Source: Chloromonas sp. AAM2
Taxonomy: Eukaryota > Chlorophyta > Chlorophyceae > Chlamydomonadales > Chlamydomonadaceae
Length of the DNA: 33,469 nt
Assembly (NCBI GenBank): GCA_004335635.1
Contig: QAXH01002551.1
Coordinates: forward strand, 1-33,469
Reading direction: 5' to 3'
Of the stretch, positions 10,901 to 21,630 are shown piece after piece (position 1 is the first letter of the stretch; every line of letters begins with the position of its first letter). The notes under the pieces are model-generated. The model saw only the letters and a list, made by a program, of their open reading frames with translations. It did not search any database and was not told where the DNA came from. The translations under genes were made by a program, and so were the position numbers.

Positions 10901-13288
10901 GACTTCTGCTGTGCATGAGCCTAGTCATGTCAACATTTTGCCGGCATTTTGCATGTGTCCACGCAGCCCAACCTTGGCCTGGTGGCAGAGAACGGTTTCT
11001 ACGTGCGTGCACCTGGCGGCACACAATGGGAGAGCGGGGAAGCGCATACGGACTTCAGCTGGAAGAAGATCGCACTGCCCATCTTGCAACAGTACCAGGT
11101 ATGACGGTTCCGTATGTAGTGTGTTGCGTTCAAGTTGTCCTTCGTTGACGTTGCTCAGCCAGACTGCTCAGTCAGACTGCTCAGTCAGACTACCAACGCC
11201 ACTCCAGACGTGTGTGCTTGGCTTGCACGCCTCAACACAGGCAGGTGTGCAGAGCCACGCTGAGGCAGTTGGTAGGGTGTTGCAGGCAATCAGCACCAGC
11301 ACAGCACCAGCTTGGCTGGTGATGTTGACTATCGTCGCTGGAAATGCTGCCACGTGTGCTGCCACGTGTTCCGTTGCTTTCCCCTCGTGATAATTACGAT
11401 CACCAGCGCTTATTTGCCCGTTACTTTGACTGATTGATGTTGGCATGGTGCGTCATGGTCATACGCTCATGCTGATGCATTTCTGCATTTTTGCAGGAGA
11501 GCACGGACGGCAGTAGCATCGAGACCAAGGAGAGTGCCCTGGTGTGGTACTACAAGGACGCAGACCCAGACTTTGGCAGCTGGCAGGTGAGCCACAGTTG
11601 GGCGACATTACTGGGTCGGTTAAGGTCGCGATGGAGCGCACTTGAAACCTTACGGATGGTGCTCCTTTTGTTCTCGGTGGCGTGATGGTCAGACGAATGT
11701 ACTGACTTCTATCAACTGGGCATCCAGGAGCGAAAGCAAGCTCAGATCAAGCAGTCACTGGGCATCTTCAGTACCATACAGCAAGTGCAACTGACAACTT
11801 TCCTGTTTTTGTAGGAGAACGGTATTGATTCACCTTTGTCCTTGTCATGCCGCTCCCCTTGTACAGGCCAAGGAGTTGCTTGACCACCTGGAGGACGTCC
11901 TGTCCAACAAGCCTGTGGAGCTGGTGCACGCTAACTCGGCCGTGGAGATCAAGCCGCAGGGCGTGTCCAAGGGGCAGGCAGTCGAGCGCATGCTGTCCTG
12001 TTTGGGCGGCGGGACAAGCCACGCAGCGCCAGCGCCTGCCGGCACAGCGCAGCAGCAAGGGCCAGGGGCAGCGCCGACCGGTGGCAGTGCAGGTGCTGTG
12101 GGCGTGGAGGTGCAGCAGGGGGCAGCTGCCAGTGCTCCGGGCATCCCACGGTCTGGTGAGCCAATGGGAAATACCAATGGGAGTTTCACGAAGGATAGCC
12201 ACAATGGGCGACAGGCAGGCAACACGGCCACATATGGGATGGACGCTGCTTTCTTCTCTGGTAGCACGCTGCATGAACGTTTGCACTGAATGTTAACGCT
12301 GCTGAATTCATGGCATAATCGCTTGTCATGGTGCAGCATGGTGCAGCTGCATAATCGCAGTCATGTCGTCTTGCATAATCGCAGTCATGGTGCAGCTGCA
12401 GCACCGTGGGTTGAACCATGAAAAGCCATGTAATGATGATGATGATGATGATGATGGTGCAGTTGACTGACCACACTGTTTGTCTGACACATGCCATCAG
12501 GGCAGCATGTCGCACCTACCCTTCGGATGGCCATGGTCAATCCCACGAGGTTGAGTCCATGTTGAGGCTGCCAACTGGCCTCAAGCTACCAGCATTTCGG
12601 GCTTGTTTGAGCTGCCTGCTGTGAGACCACCTTGAGCTGTCCTGTGCGTCTCTGTGTTCAGGCGGCCGCGGTTCCTCGCGACTGCGCACCGTTCCCGAGG
12701 GCCAGGGGCCGGACTTTGTGCTGTGTGTGGGCGACGACCGCAGCGACGAGGAAATGTTCACGAGCATAGAGGCCATGCGCTCCACGACGCGCATGATGAC
12801 GTCAGAGGTGCGGGGCGGATGGATTGGGGGCCCTGATGGGAGGATGGCAAGGCCTTGCAGTGAACGTCAGATGTGATGGGAGTATGGACGGAGAAGCGAC
12901 AAGGATAGCGAAATGACGCATCCTTCAGAAGTGTGGTACTTGACAGCGTCATAGCACCAAATAATGTGGTAGATGTGGGGCGAGCAACAGGAGTAATGAG
13001 TGGAAGCAGTGGTGCCAGGGAGGCAGGCCATCACAGCCTTCAGGTCAGGACTGCACTGACTAGTGCAAAGCTTCGGATCCAGAGCGCGTACGCCAGCCGT
13101 CAAGGCTATCGTGTATACGGCGGTTGAGTGATGGCTTGCATGCACGTGCGCTTGCCCGTGCGCAGGTGTTCGCAGTGACCGTGGGGCAGAAGCCCAGCCG
13201 TGCGCCCTTCTATTTGAATGACCCGCAGGAGGTCCTCTACCTCCTAGCGCGGCTGGTGGGCATTACCGTGCCCCACACTTCTGAATGA
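4914..13288 (+). CDS. TPS: Class II trehalose-6-phosphate synthase/phosphatase (18 exons, 936 aa)
   Basis: Two-domain trehalose-pathway protein: an N-terminal GT20 synthase-like domain (about residues 100-612) fused to a HAD-type trehalose-6-phosphate phosphatase domain (about 616-925). Exons: 4914-5279, 5360-5440, 5521-5602, 5735-5847, 6095-6314, 6490-6627, 7366-7574, 8132-8301, 8562-8695, 9081-9277, 9716-9846, 10277-10364, 10596-10697, 10967-11098, 11497-11586, 11867-12155, 12662-12807, 13166-13288. Total 2811 nt, in frame to a TGA. Motifs: WEFEWDEDALV, IHDYHL (233-238), GVDDMDSFKG (368-377), DGMNLVPYEY, then LDYDGT (Asp623/Asp625), SGRP (663-666) and GDDRSDEEMF (871-880). The Arg of active synthases is Asp371 while Lys376 remains, a class II feature, so synthase activity is doubtful; the phosphatase residues look intact. 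A low-complexity linker of about 60 residues interrupts the phosphatase domain (about 795-860). Start at 4914 is the first in-frame ATG and is followed by SFHNLAGLVSGE, resembling the plant NLLDLASGD start; it is the least certain part. Confidence 0.92.
6795..6874. repeat. Imperfect direct repeat in trehalose-gene intron 6
   Basis: AACAGCATGTGCGCACCAGG at 6795 recurs as AACAGGCATGTGTGCGCCAG at 6850, a 55-bp step. The 738-bp host intron (6628-7365), the gene's longest, is otherwise non-coding with scattered GGGCCGCAG-like words. Confidence 0.6.
9411..9521. repeat. Imperfect direct repeat in trehalose-gene intron 10
   Basis: Two copies of about 36 bp start at 9411 (GGCCTTGTTGGCGTCAAGAT) and 9485 (GGCCTTGCTGGCATGAGAAT). 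Both continue with TGGGAGTTGAC and are 74 bp apart. They lie inside intron 9278-9715. Confidence 0.7.
9847..10276 (+). other. Probable GC-AG intron between the synthase and phosphatase domains
   Basis: Exon 11 must end in phase 2 to join the phosphatase exon at 10277. The only junction doing so with correct homology is AG before GCAAGT at 9847, the classic non-canonical GC donor. It joins AFAR and SSSRAFFLDYDGT, matching the AYKRSNNRAILLDYDGT spacing of plant homologues. The alternative donor at GTAGAA four bases later is out of frame with the downstream exon. Confidence 0.75.
12313..12456. repeat. Repeats in trehalose-gene intron 16
   Basis: The word GCATAATCGC recurs at 12313, 12349 and 12373 with interleaved TCATGGTGCAGC, and is followed by an eight-copy ATG microsatellite at 12433-12456. 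All lie within intron 12156-12661. Confidence 0.85.
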
Positions 13289-16200
13289 TGTGCAGCTGAT
13301 GGTCGTTGAATACAACGGTGGAAGCACATAGGCAGATTGGGAATCAGTGGTTCTGTTGAGAGCGATGTGCAGAGGCATGATTGACATGATTGGCAATTGG
13401 AGCTGCAGGCATGTGTCTCAGGCACAACAAGATGCAGCCTTCTGTGCCATGTGGGTGGCGCCTGATACCAGGATAGACGCTGCACCTGGCAGGTCACTGC
13501 CTGCATGCTTGTCATTTGTTTCATGGTATTTGCTGCCAAACCTGTCAAAGCTGACTGACATGTGCGGAGGCTGCGTGTATGCCTTGGCTGCAACACCCAC
13601 CATAGCAGCTAGCAGGTTTGCCCGGGCATCGCGTAGCATTCTTGCTCAGTGCCTTGTGGTGGGCATTGGGTGTCACTGTGGGATGAGCAGTAAGGTGCAC
13701 CAGTCAGGCTGTTGATTGATATTTTACAGATTGTTTGGCCTGTTTGAAACAGATTGTTTGGCCCGGTTGAAGGCTGCATGCTATTGCTTTTGTGCCTCGC
13801 ACAACCATCACCTGCATTGCATTCGTTTTCTGTGATGAGCAACAGAGCACAGAAGTCGTGTGACACACGTGGTTTTGGTTGGTGTTTGGAATGTCGCAAA
13901 AGAGATGGTAAGCTGATGACCATCACGCCGATGCTGTTCCATCGCGGACAGTGGGCGTGCATGTCCAGCCACTGCCATTGATGGACAGCAACCAACCGTA
14001 TGCATGGCACAACGAACCACGTTTGCTTGTGGACGGATTTTCCCTGCTTTGTTGTCGCTTTGACAATGGTGCAACGCAAGCGTGCATTCCAAGGCTGGAA
14101 GGGCATTGGATCGTGTTCTGAGCAACAAAGTGTAGCCAGTGCACGACGCAGTCCCACACCACCCAGTTACCATGTTGAACCTCAGCCCAGGCACAGCCAA
14201 ACCGGGCGTCTCCCATCCTGCACCTGTACGCCATTCTCGTGCAGTCAAGTAGCCACAACAAGGTGTTTGCTCAAGTACGAAGCTACATAAGCTACCCCAC
14301 CTCTCTCACCGCATAACTTACTAACGGAATGCCTTCGAGTCAGTTGTGATGGTACGTGCTTCCCGCCTGCTATGCACGGTCACAGTTATGCCATGACAGC
14401 ACAACGTAGCGGTTTCTCTACAACGGTCAACTGGTACAGAGCAAGTACCCAAACCAGGACAAGGAAATCGTGTCCAATGCATAAGCCAGACAATTGCAGC
14501 GCAGCACCGTACCACATGGCCACAAATGCTAATATTCAGGGCGAGCATGTATGTGACTCAGCTTATGAAGTGGCAGAAAGCCCGTGAATCCTGTGCCTGC
14601 TCTGCCATTCTGATCACGAAGATACTGACAAGCCCATCCGCAACATGTGTGCCTGCCTTGGCAATCGCTGTCTGAATGTACAAGATCAAACCGAAGAAAT
14701 AAGCAGTCCTGACCAAAAAAGAAAATGAAGAAGGTTTGCTGTTGTGGACACCATCCGAATCAAATGTCATGTCCTCTAACCCACAATGCCAACCAAGATC
14801 GCTGACCAATGTGGCTCTGCAACATCAAAAGCAAACTCTTCGCTTGCTCGGGGAAGTGTCAGCCAAATCCTGCAAACATTCACAACTTCTTTAGGTGCCA
14901 GCTTTGAATCTCAACAGTATGCAGTGTCAAGGCAACCCAGCAGGAAACGTCACTGGGCGTGCATACTTATCGAAGGTGCCAGTGAAGACACCGGTTAAGC
15001 ATTCTGAATCCAGCTTGTAGTGTTGACGAGCAGCGCACTACTCTGTTCATTTGGTATGAAGGTTGGCAAACAAACGCGCACATTGGATTGCGCCTGGTGC
15101 CCACAAACCTTCGTCCGAGCACTCTCGATTATGTCAAATGTCAGGCCTGCCCATATCATTCTCAAGCAGCAGCAGATAGCCATGCTAGCGCCTTTTATCA
15201 TACGCAACCAACGTTGCAAGCCGTGCAAACGCAGGCCACTTAGTAAACAAGAGACTCCAGGAGGCACCTCCAGCTTTCTAGGCCCTTGCTATTCACAAAG
15301 GCTGCAGCAGCAACCATGCCAACGCTCGCAGGTCGTGATCAGCAAGCTTGCCAGTGGTCCCAAATGCGTGATTCAGCCCTCCCAGCATGAACCGGGGACA
15401 AGCCCTTCCTGAAGTGAGTGGTGTGACCAGTAGACTTGAAACTGGCAAATCAACAAGGGCGCACGACCTGATGCACAACTCAAAAATGGAAAGAACCTTG
15501 TTTCATCTACACCACTAGCCCCAATACAATCTTGATAGAATCTTGTCACACCAAGATGATATTACACCATGAGCACGGCCTTGCCTTTGAGATCCCACCG
15601 GGTCATAGGTTGCAACAGCCTGTTTAGGACTTGAAATTCAATCAGAATGCAAACAGTACAGAATTGGGACTCTGACAAGCCGTGCCAAAAGGCTCAGCAG
15701 TATGTTCACAAATGCAACACAGATGTTCGCGAAAAAGTGCATGCGGATTGGGCTTGTCAGAGTCCATGTGCACTCATCTGCTGGCTCCCTGGCTACGTTC
15801 TTGACCACCTGCAGTTGGCAGAAGTCGTCTGAATCTATCTGTTGCAGTCCAGTTGGATTTCTCGGCAAGAAAAGCCGCCTGAGGATACACATGAGTGATG
15901 GACTTGGGCGGTTGCCAGAAACAGTGACCGGGCAGCACCAAGCAGCTGAGCGACTTATGTGATGGGTGAGAAAAGTACATGGTTGGCTGGTAGAGCTGTT
16001 GTTGGCCTGCAATGCTTGCGAATCACCATATGTGCACACGAATTCGCGCACAAATCCAAGGCATATCAACTGAACCCGCATGGTGGCAGTAGTGGCAGTG
16101 CGACCAGTGCACACCAAAACAAACGTGCCGAATTAAAAGCCTCCAATGCCAATGGCCCATGCCCTACAACTGACGAAAACCAAATAACCAAAAGCATGCT

Positions 16201-16915
16201 TTGACCAACCAACGAAGCAAACAACAAACGAAATGCACTCCTAAAAGCCTGTCCTTGACCCAACAGTGCTGCAATCGCCAGTTCAACAGCTTAGTCGGAC
16301 CAAAACTGGCCGACCTTGTTGCACACCTGGGAAGGGTGACACACGCATGCCACGTGCAAGGGCTGCTCACTCGACTTGACATGAAGCAAGCATCCAGGAC
16401 TTGGCCACGCCATCCATCCAAAGCACAGTTGTGCGTTGTCTGGCTGTTCACCAACAGCTTTGCAGTGCAAGGCCGTGACTCTTGCGCATATCCATCAATT
16501 GCTCCTGGCATTGCCTTCTTTTGAACCGCCTCCTCTGGCGACAGAACGTTGCTGCTGCTACCTTGGCTGCCTACTGCAGCTGATCTGGCCCGCCATGTGA
16601 ACTGTCCATGTCGCGGTGTAGGCACATTGCTTGCTTGCTGGGCCCAAAGCTGGGGTCCACCAACGGTTGCAGCAGAACACAAAGGGGAAGAGAGAAGCTG
16701 TAGCTAACATGGAGTCGCCTGCCCACGCCACACTAGATGTTGTAGGCGCATCGCTTGCTGTGACCGCGAGGAGACCAACAATCGTTGATTTTTTTAGATG
16801 CATTTCTGACTGACATGGCGTTGGCAATTAGTAAGAACAGAACACTAGAGAAGTTCCATTCATCAGTGCTCTGGCCACCGTGGAGCCACCCTGCAAAAGG
16901 CAGGGTCGACCGGAT
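13289..16915. other. 3.6-kb gap between convergent genes, no gene seen
   Basis: The trehalose gene (+) and the bHLH gene (-) converge here, so their 3' UTRs must lie at the two edges. Open frames up to about 180 codons exist on both strands but show no recognisable domain, no consistent exon/intron signals and no homology to known families. I found no clear tandem repeat. A TGTAA-type polyadenylation signal, usual in chlorophycean algae, was not found at the expected distance from either stop codon. Confidence 0.55.
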
Positions 16916-18983
16916 TCATGCAAGGCGTGAGCGCTTGGCTGGTGGCTGTATCTTGCTCGGTAGCTCTGCAGCGGGTTTGCCTGCTCCTGGTGTGCGTGCG
17001 GTGGGTGGGGCCGCGCTGCCACTCAGCAGGTGGGCGTACAGGGAGGCGTTGACTGCACACTGCACCTCTTCCGGGGCCAGGCTCGGATCAAGAACCGTTA
17101 ACTCAAACACCTGCAGTACATAGCAGGAAGGACAAGCATCAAGGGTGAAGCCTGTACTGGCTGGTGGCAAAGCCCGCAAAAATGCCGTGGATTGCAAACA
17201 AACTCTACTACTGGCTGGTGCCAAGCCCCACTAAAGTGCTGAAGGCGGACGCAAACCCACAGCGCGTCTTGCGAAGCCCACCTGTTGTGCCTTGCCCTCC
17301 AAGGTGGTTGTAATTGAGGCGGCTGTGAGGTTGACAGGCAGGCTGCGCAGCGCAATTGCCACATCTGCCAGCAGCCCGGGTCGGTCCCGGCAAGTGACGC
17401 GCAGCTGCCACACCCTGGACCCCGCAGGCGCCTCAACCATCACACCAGTGCTTGTGGCGGGAATGTCTAGCAGCAAGGGCATTTCGAGGGCAGAGCTGAA
17501 ACTGGGTGCTGTGGCATGGAAGCCTGGTGGAGAGGGCGTGGTGCTGTCAGGAGCTGCGGAGGTGGGGCTGTCTGGGTTGGTGGTGCGGGGCGTGACTGGC
17601 ATAGGAGCAGCTGCTTTGACACATGCCCCAGTGGCTGCATTGCAGCTGCGCATGTGCTCTTGGTAAGCCCGCATAGAGCGAATAGTGTCGGAAAGTACCA
17701 CGTGCTTGGGGCGGCGGGCACCTGGAGAAAACACGCAAGCATAGCGGGGTTTGCAGAACAGCATGCACAATTCTGCCAATTCAAGCCAGGACGCGATCAC
17801 CATGGAGGACGATCAAGAAGTAAGAAGGGGATGACAGGAGCAAAGCATACGCAATATATAGCAGCGCACATGAAGCTGCAAGGGCAAGCATTTTAATGTG
17901 GCATAATCATGCACAAGAAAGCCATGACATGCTCTGCAAACGCAAGCAAGATACTGGGACTTTGACCTTCTCAGATTGTTTATCTCACCTGGCCCTGCAG
18001 AGAGATACCGATTATCTGATGGTGGCACAATGGTGGACAACTTTTCAATCAGGTTGTTGAGTCGATCCCGGCGCTGCTTTTCTACTGAGCTATGCGACAC
18101 AGGAGGCCTAGACATGGCGTCGAACTCGTCCTCCAACCCAGAGCTGAGGCTGGTGGCACACTGTAGCACTGGATGCAGTGCCGCATGAGGCTGGGAAGCA
18201 GGTGGCAGTTGCTGCATGCTTGCAGCAGATACCCGAGTGGGGGAGCCCGACCCGTGTGGCGAGCCTTCACAACCCATCATGCCAAGCCGGTGAGTATCGT
18301 TTGTGGCTGCCTCCGATTGTTTGGACTGCAGGTTAGGCAGATGGGAGGACGATTGCCCCAGTGGCAGTACAGAGGCGCCACCTTGTCCCACATGCCAACC
18401 GCTGGGGTTGCGCTCCTGCTTCATGAACATCTACGCGCAAGCGACCATAAACATGCGTTGAACGTCACACACAGAGATCCTCACATCCTTAGCGGCTTAC
18501 GTCCTTTTACGTGATCTTTCCGGTAAGCAACAGATAGGGTTTCGGAAGAAGACTCAACGTACTCAGAGCTGAGAAGCAATGCAGTTAGCGGCATTGACAT
18601 GCAAGCGGTAATGTTGGGCCATCATACGCAAAACCAAGGGATTGCCGTGCACCCTGGCGGTGCAGCCCGCATCATTCGACATCAAGGTCAGCCCGCATCC
18701 TGCTCACCTCTGAATCGGATAGTAAAGAACTAGACGAGTTTCCCATGTACTGAGCCTTGTGGACCCCGTCGAGGGTAGACGAACCCCAGTCTTGCTGCTT
18801 TGCGGCTGCCTGCTTGCATGTGGTGCTGGGATCAGTGCAGCTCCATGGCATTCCAGGTGCCTCTGCCGCCAGAACCGCCGCATCAGCATCATCCGTCTGA
18901 ATCAGGTCGCAGAATTCGCCAAGTGAGAGCTCGAGGTTGTCTAGATTGTTGAAGCAAGCGAGAGAAGAGTTGAAGCACGCCAT
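16916..18983 (-). CDS. bHLH transcription factor with C-terminal ACT-like domain (4 exons, 450 aa)
   Basis: Nuclear DNA-binding regulator. Exons on the minus strand: 18983-18708, 18430-17989, 17721-17282, 17110-16916; phases agree and the total is 1353 nt. Residues 205-215 read HSSVEKQRRDR, with the His-Glu-Arg spacing that contacts E-box/G-box DNA. Helix 1 follows (LNNLIEKLSTIVPPSD), and an intron splits the loop. Helix 2 follows RRPKHVVLSDTI (about 242-262). Residues 343-400 (WQLRVTCRDRPGLLADVAIA and onwards, then VFELTV) look like an ACT domain, usually a dimerisation or ligand module in plant bHLH-ACT proteins. The acidic N-terminus (LELSLGEFCDLIQTDDAD) may be an activation region, and PPAKRSR near the end may be a nuclear signal. 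The start at 18983 is the first ATG of the acidic exon; a TTTGCAG just upstream suggests a 5' UTR intron. I cannot name an orthologue. Confidence 0.88.
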
Positions 18984-19376
18984 TGCTGCACCTCTGCAAA
19001 GTACCGCGCAGGACAAGCACCGACGATAGTTGTTTTTATTGCTTCCTGTGATGACCATCTGAGGAAGGCTGATCAATCTCGGCATCAACTGCCAGTTTGG
19101 AAACCCGCATATGCTGAGGACCCTTTGGAGAATTGTAAGATATCTCATCTCAGCTTAGCCTTGCTTCCTTACCTCACTTCAGCTGCTGTCCTGATGCCAC
19201 CCTGAATACGGCTAGAGGAACTGTTGGCGATTGGGCGACCTTGATGAGGCTGACCCAGAGCCTGTAGCTGTAGTCAGAACGCGCTTTGAAAAAGAGAGGA
19301 GCGCAGAGAGTACCGCGGGCAGCGTGCTGGCCGCCCCACATGTTGATTGAGCGTGAAAGCCTCCCGTTGCACGTTG

Positions 19377-19382
19377 CACGTG
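19377..19382. promoter_or_regulatory. Candidate G-box upstream of the bHLH gene
   Basis: CACGTGGCG at 19377 contains the palindromic CACGTG bound by bHLH proteins with a His-Glu-Arg basic region, about 394 bp upstream of the bHLH start codon. The same 9-mer recurs at 20314. A single 6-mer is expected by chance every few kilobases, so regulation is only inferred. Confidence 0.3.
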
Positions 19383-19910
19383 GCGTCCACGTCCTTGGTT
19401 GGTGGGCGAAACGGGCGGGTTTTGTTGCCGTCATCCTGGCTCTCGAGTCCTTCCAGCTGTTGCTCTTGCCAGTTGCAGCTGGAAATAGAAGTCTTCTTGC
19501 AGACAAATCCATTACAAGTCATGACGACTGCCTCAACCTTTCCTGTCAGTGAAAGTACAGGTACAGAATTCAATTGTCAGTGCCAGGAGCGACAAAATAG
19601 CCTCGGACTTTTAATTAATACCTGCACCATTACTCAGAGTGAAGGGGTGCTTGGCAGCAGGAAGAGGGCCAAGTGGACAGCGACAACGTAGCATTGTTTA
19701 CGACTGTCAGCAAGGTATCAAAGTCAGTCAGGCATCCAGGACAGGAATTGTATGGTAAGGCACTCCATGGCACCATGCACTTTCATTGGCCGGCACAAGG
19801 AGAAACCGCGCTCGGTGCATGTTGTAATAGATTTTGTACATCGTATTTGCCATTGCTCTCAATCATGAGAAAATCGAGATTTTTAAAAGTGGTTGGTCCT
19901 TTTTCAATTA

Positions 19911-19982
19911 TTTTCCAACACGAGGCTAAACACGAGGCCTTGTACAATCAATTTACAACACGAGACTAAGCACGAGGCCTTC
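19911..19982. repeat. Two-copy tandem repeat, about 40-bp step
   Basis: CAACACGAGGCTAAACACGA (from about 19917) and CAACACGAGACTAAGCACGA (from about 19957), each running on into GGCCTT, are spaced 40 bp apart. Each unit itself contains two CACGAGxC words. No coding role is visible. Confidence 0.75.
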
Positions 19983-20055
19983 TTGGAGATGATTTTCAAG
20001 TTCATATCTCACAAATGCATGGTGCAGTTGAATAGCAGTGTTCTGCAGCACAGTG

Positions 20056-20250
20056 TTACAGTGACTCGCTAACGCTATCTGAGTCTCTAGCAGACTCGCT
20101 ATCAGACTTTCTGTTAGGCTCGCTGTCAGACCCTGTAGACCCGAGGACCATCTGCTCTACTGTGCATTGGATGGGCCTGCCGCGGTTTCTGTTCCGGAGT
20201 TTGGGATTGAAAGAAGCTGCAGTGAAGCCTTGCGAGTTGGATCAGCCATG
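20056..20250 (-). other. Short Ser/Asp-rich open frame, possible 3' exon or relic
   Basis: A minus-strand frame of about 60 codons ends in TAA at 20056-20058. It reads RNRNRGRPIQCTVEQMVLGS, then a repetitive acidic tail of SDSE/SDSES type. A TGCAG acceptor-like site precedes FNPK at about 20220. The tail comes from degenerate AGACTCGCT direct repeats in the DNA. No partner exon is seen, and the upstream ATG (about 20250) is in another frame. It may be a transposon remnant or chance. Confidence 0.2.
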
Positions 20251-20313
20251 GTAACGCACTCGATCGCAGCAGACAGTCGCTGGAATGGCTTAAGTGGAAA
20301 GCAATGGGCCGCT

Positions 20314-20319
20314 CACGTG
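20314..20319. promoter_or_regulatory. Second CACGTGGCG word upstream of the bHLH gene
   Basis: This is identical to the 9-mer at 19377 and about 1.3 kb upstream of the bHLH start codon. It is listed because of the exact 9-base match; function is unproven. Confidence 0.2.
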
Positions 20320-20457
20320 GCGACATTCGATTTTCAAACATGAGAGCCGGCGGGCATTCAATTTCCGAACACAAGATCTAACATAACACGAAGTAACATT
20401 TGATTTTGAACATGAAGTTGAACACCAATCAGCTCATGTTGATCTAGAGGAAGTACG

Positions 20458-20465
<8 letters not shown>

Positions 20466-20501
<36 letters not shown>

Positions 20502-20505
20502 CGCC

Positions 20506-20545
<40 letters not shown>

Positions 20546-20582
20546 GTATATTTGTGTACAATGGCAGCCACTGTTGGGCGTC
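20466..20582. repeat. AT microsatellite interrupted by half of a 10-bp palindrome
   Basis: Two TA/AT runs (about 20468-20499 and 20510-20544) flank GACGCCCAAC at 20500-20509. Its exact reverse complement GTTGGGCGTC lies at 20573-20582. Both the AT runs and the GC-rich arms can self-pair, so the segment is a strong hairpin or cruciform candidate. Confidence 0.9.
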
Positions 20583-20890
20583 CACGTCCACTCAGCAGAG
20601 GCTGTCTGCATCACTCCACGCACCATTATCTTGTCATCCGTTCGACTTCAGGCTTGACAAATTTCGTCTCAGGAGGCACTAAGTGTATTGATTACATCAG
20701 GGGGGCCCACATGCACCGAATGCGAACGCACTAGACTGTATTCCCACGCCCTTACTCGTGAAATTGAGTGGTCCCAGTGTGCCACTATTGTTCCGACAAT
20801 GGGGTGTGGACAGTTGTTTTGAATCTGGATGCTGTTATGTGCACGAAACTTGGGGCCCATTGAAGCCTTGACGCCCTGTTGACCTCACAT

Positions 20891-20958
20891 GTAAAGAACT
20901 AGAGAAGTTTCATATGCGCTGAGCTTTGTGGACCCCGTCAAGGGTAGACGAACCCCAG
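20891..20958 (-). pseudogene. Duplicated fragment of bHLH exon 1
   Basis: These 68 bases align without gaps to 18722-18789, inside exon 1 of the bHLH gene, with 60 of 68 identical (88%) and in the same orientation. In the bHLH frame it reads WGSSTLDGVHKAQ and then meets a TGA, so it is not functional coding sequence. No other part of the gene is seen beside it. Confidence 0.85.
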
Positions 20959-21004
20959 ATCTGATGATGTCAGAGGCCGTGATGTCATCAATTATCACCA
21001 TGAC

Positions 21005-21048
21005 TGCTATATATATAGTGCGGACCTGCTATATATATACTGCGGACC
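21005..21048. repeat. Two-copy 22-bp tandem repeat
   Basis: TGCTATATATATAGTGCGGA and TGCTATATATATACTGCGGA, each plus CC, lie head to tail with one difference. No function is suggested. Confidence 0.85.
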
Positions 21049-21526
21049 TTCACCAGGTGCGCAAATTTAAAGTGAATGGAAGTCGGTTAGCAGGCTGCTC
21101 ATTTTTTTTACACATTACTTCATTTTTTTATTGCCTGCTGCTATATATTCAGTTCGCGTCGCGCGTTCGTGGTCGTGTTCAATACTGCATCATGTTCACG
21201 TCAAGCGCAGCAGGCCATGGAACACCAGGAACTGGAGCCCCACCAGGTTGAGGCAGAGCAAGCGCTGAACGACCCGGCAAATTACGTGCAGGGTTGAGAC
21301 GAAGGATACGATCAGACACTAACATGACAGTTGATTGTAATCATTACTCTATGATAGAGACGATTGAATCCTTCGTTTTGATTGATGTATCCTCCATTTT
21401 GTGGATGCAATCAGACATGATATATGACATTTTTATGATCAGACATGATATGTTGAGACATGACATTTGAGAGACAACTATATGAATGTTTTCAGGCTCC
21501 ATTTTGGGTCTAACGAGGTATGCGGT

Positions 21527-21630
21527 CAGGATAGCACCTCGAGGCGTGACCACCACCATTACTATCCTGGTTTGTCGCAATCCCCTTCACATGTAGGTTG
21601 GACGGGTTGAAATCCCTCCCCTCTTGTGAG
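21527..21630. repeat. Dispersed repeat family R1, copy 2
   Basis: This is a 104-bp match to copy 1 at 2889-2993, starting with CAGGATAGCACCTCGAGG and keeping the CTATCCTG inverted partner and the TCGCAATCCCCTTCACATG core. A minus-strand frame (NPSNLHVKGIAT) stays open through both copies, though that may only reflect sequence identity. Confidence 0.85.

Noticed and set aside
14786..15412. Several open frames of 60-130 codons on both strands in the convergent gap
   Set aside because: There is no homology, no plausible splice partners and no codon-use pattern like the neighbouring genes.
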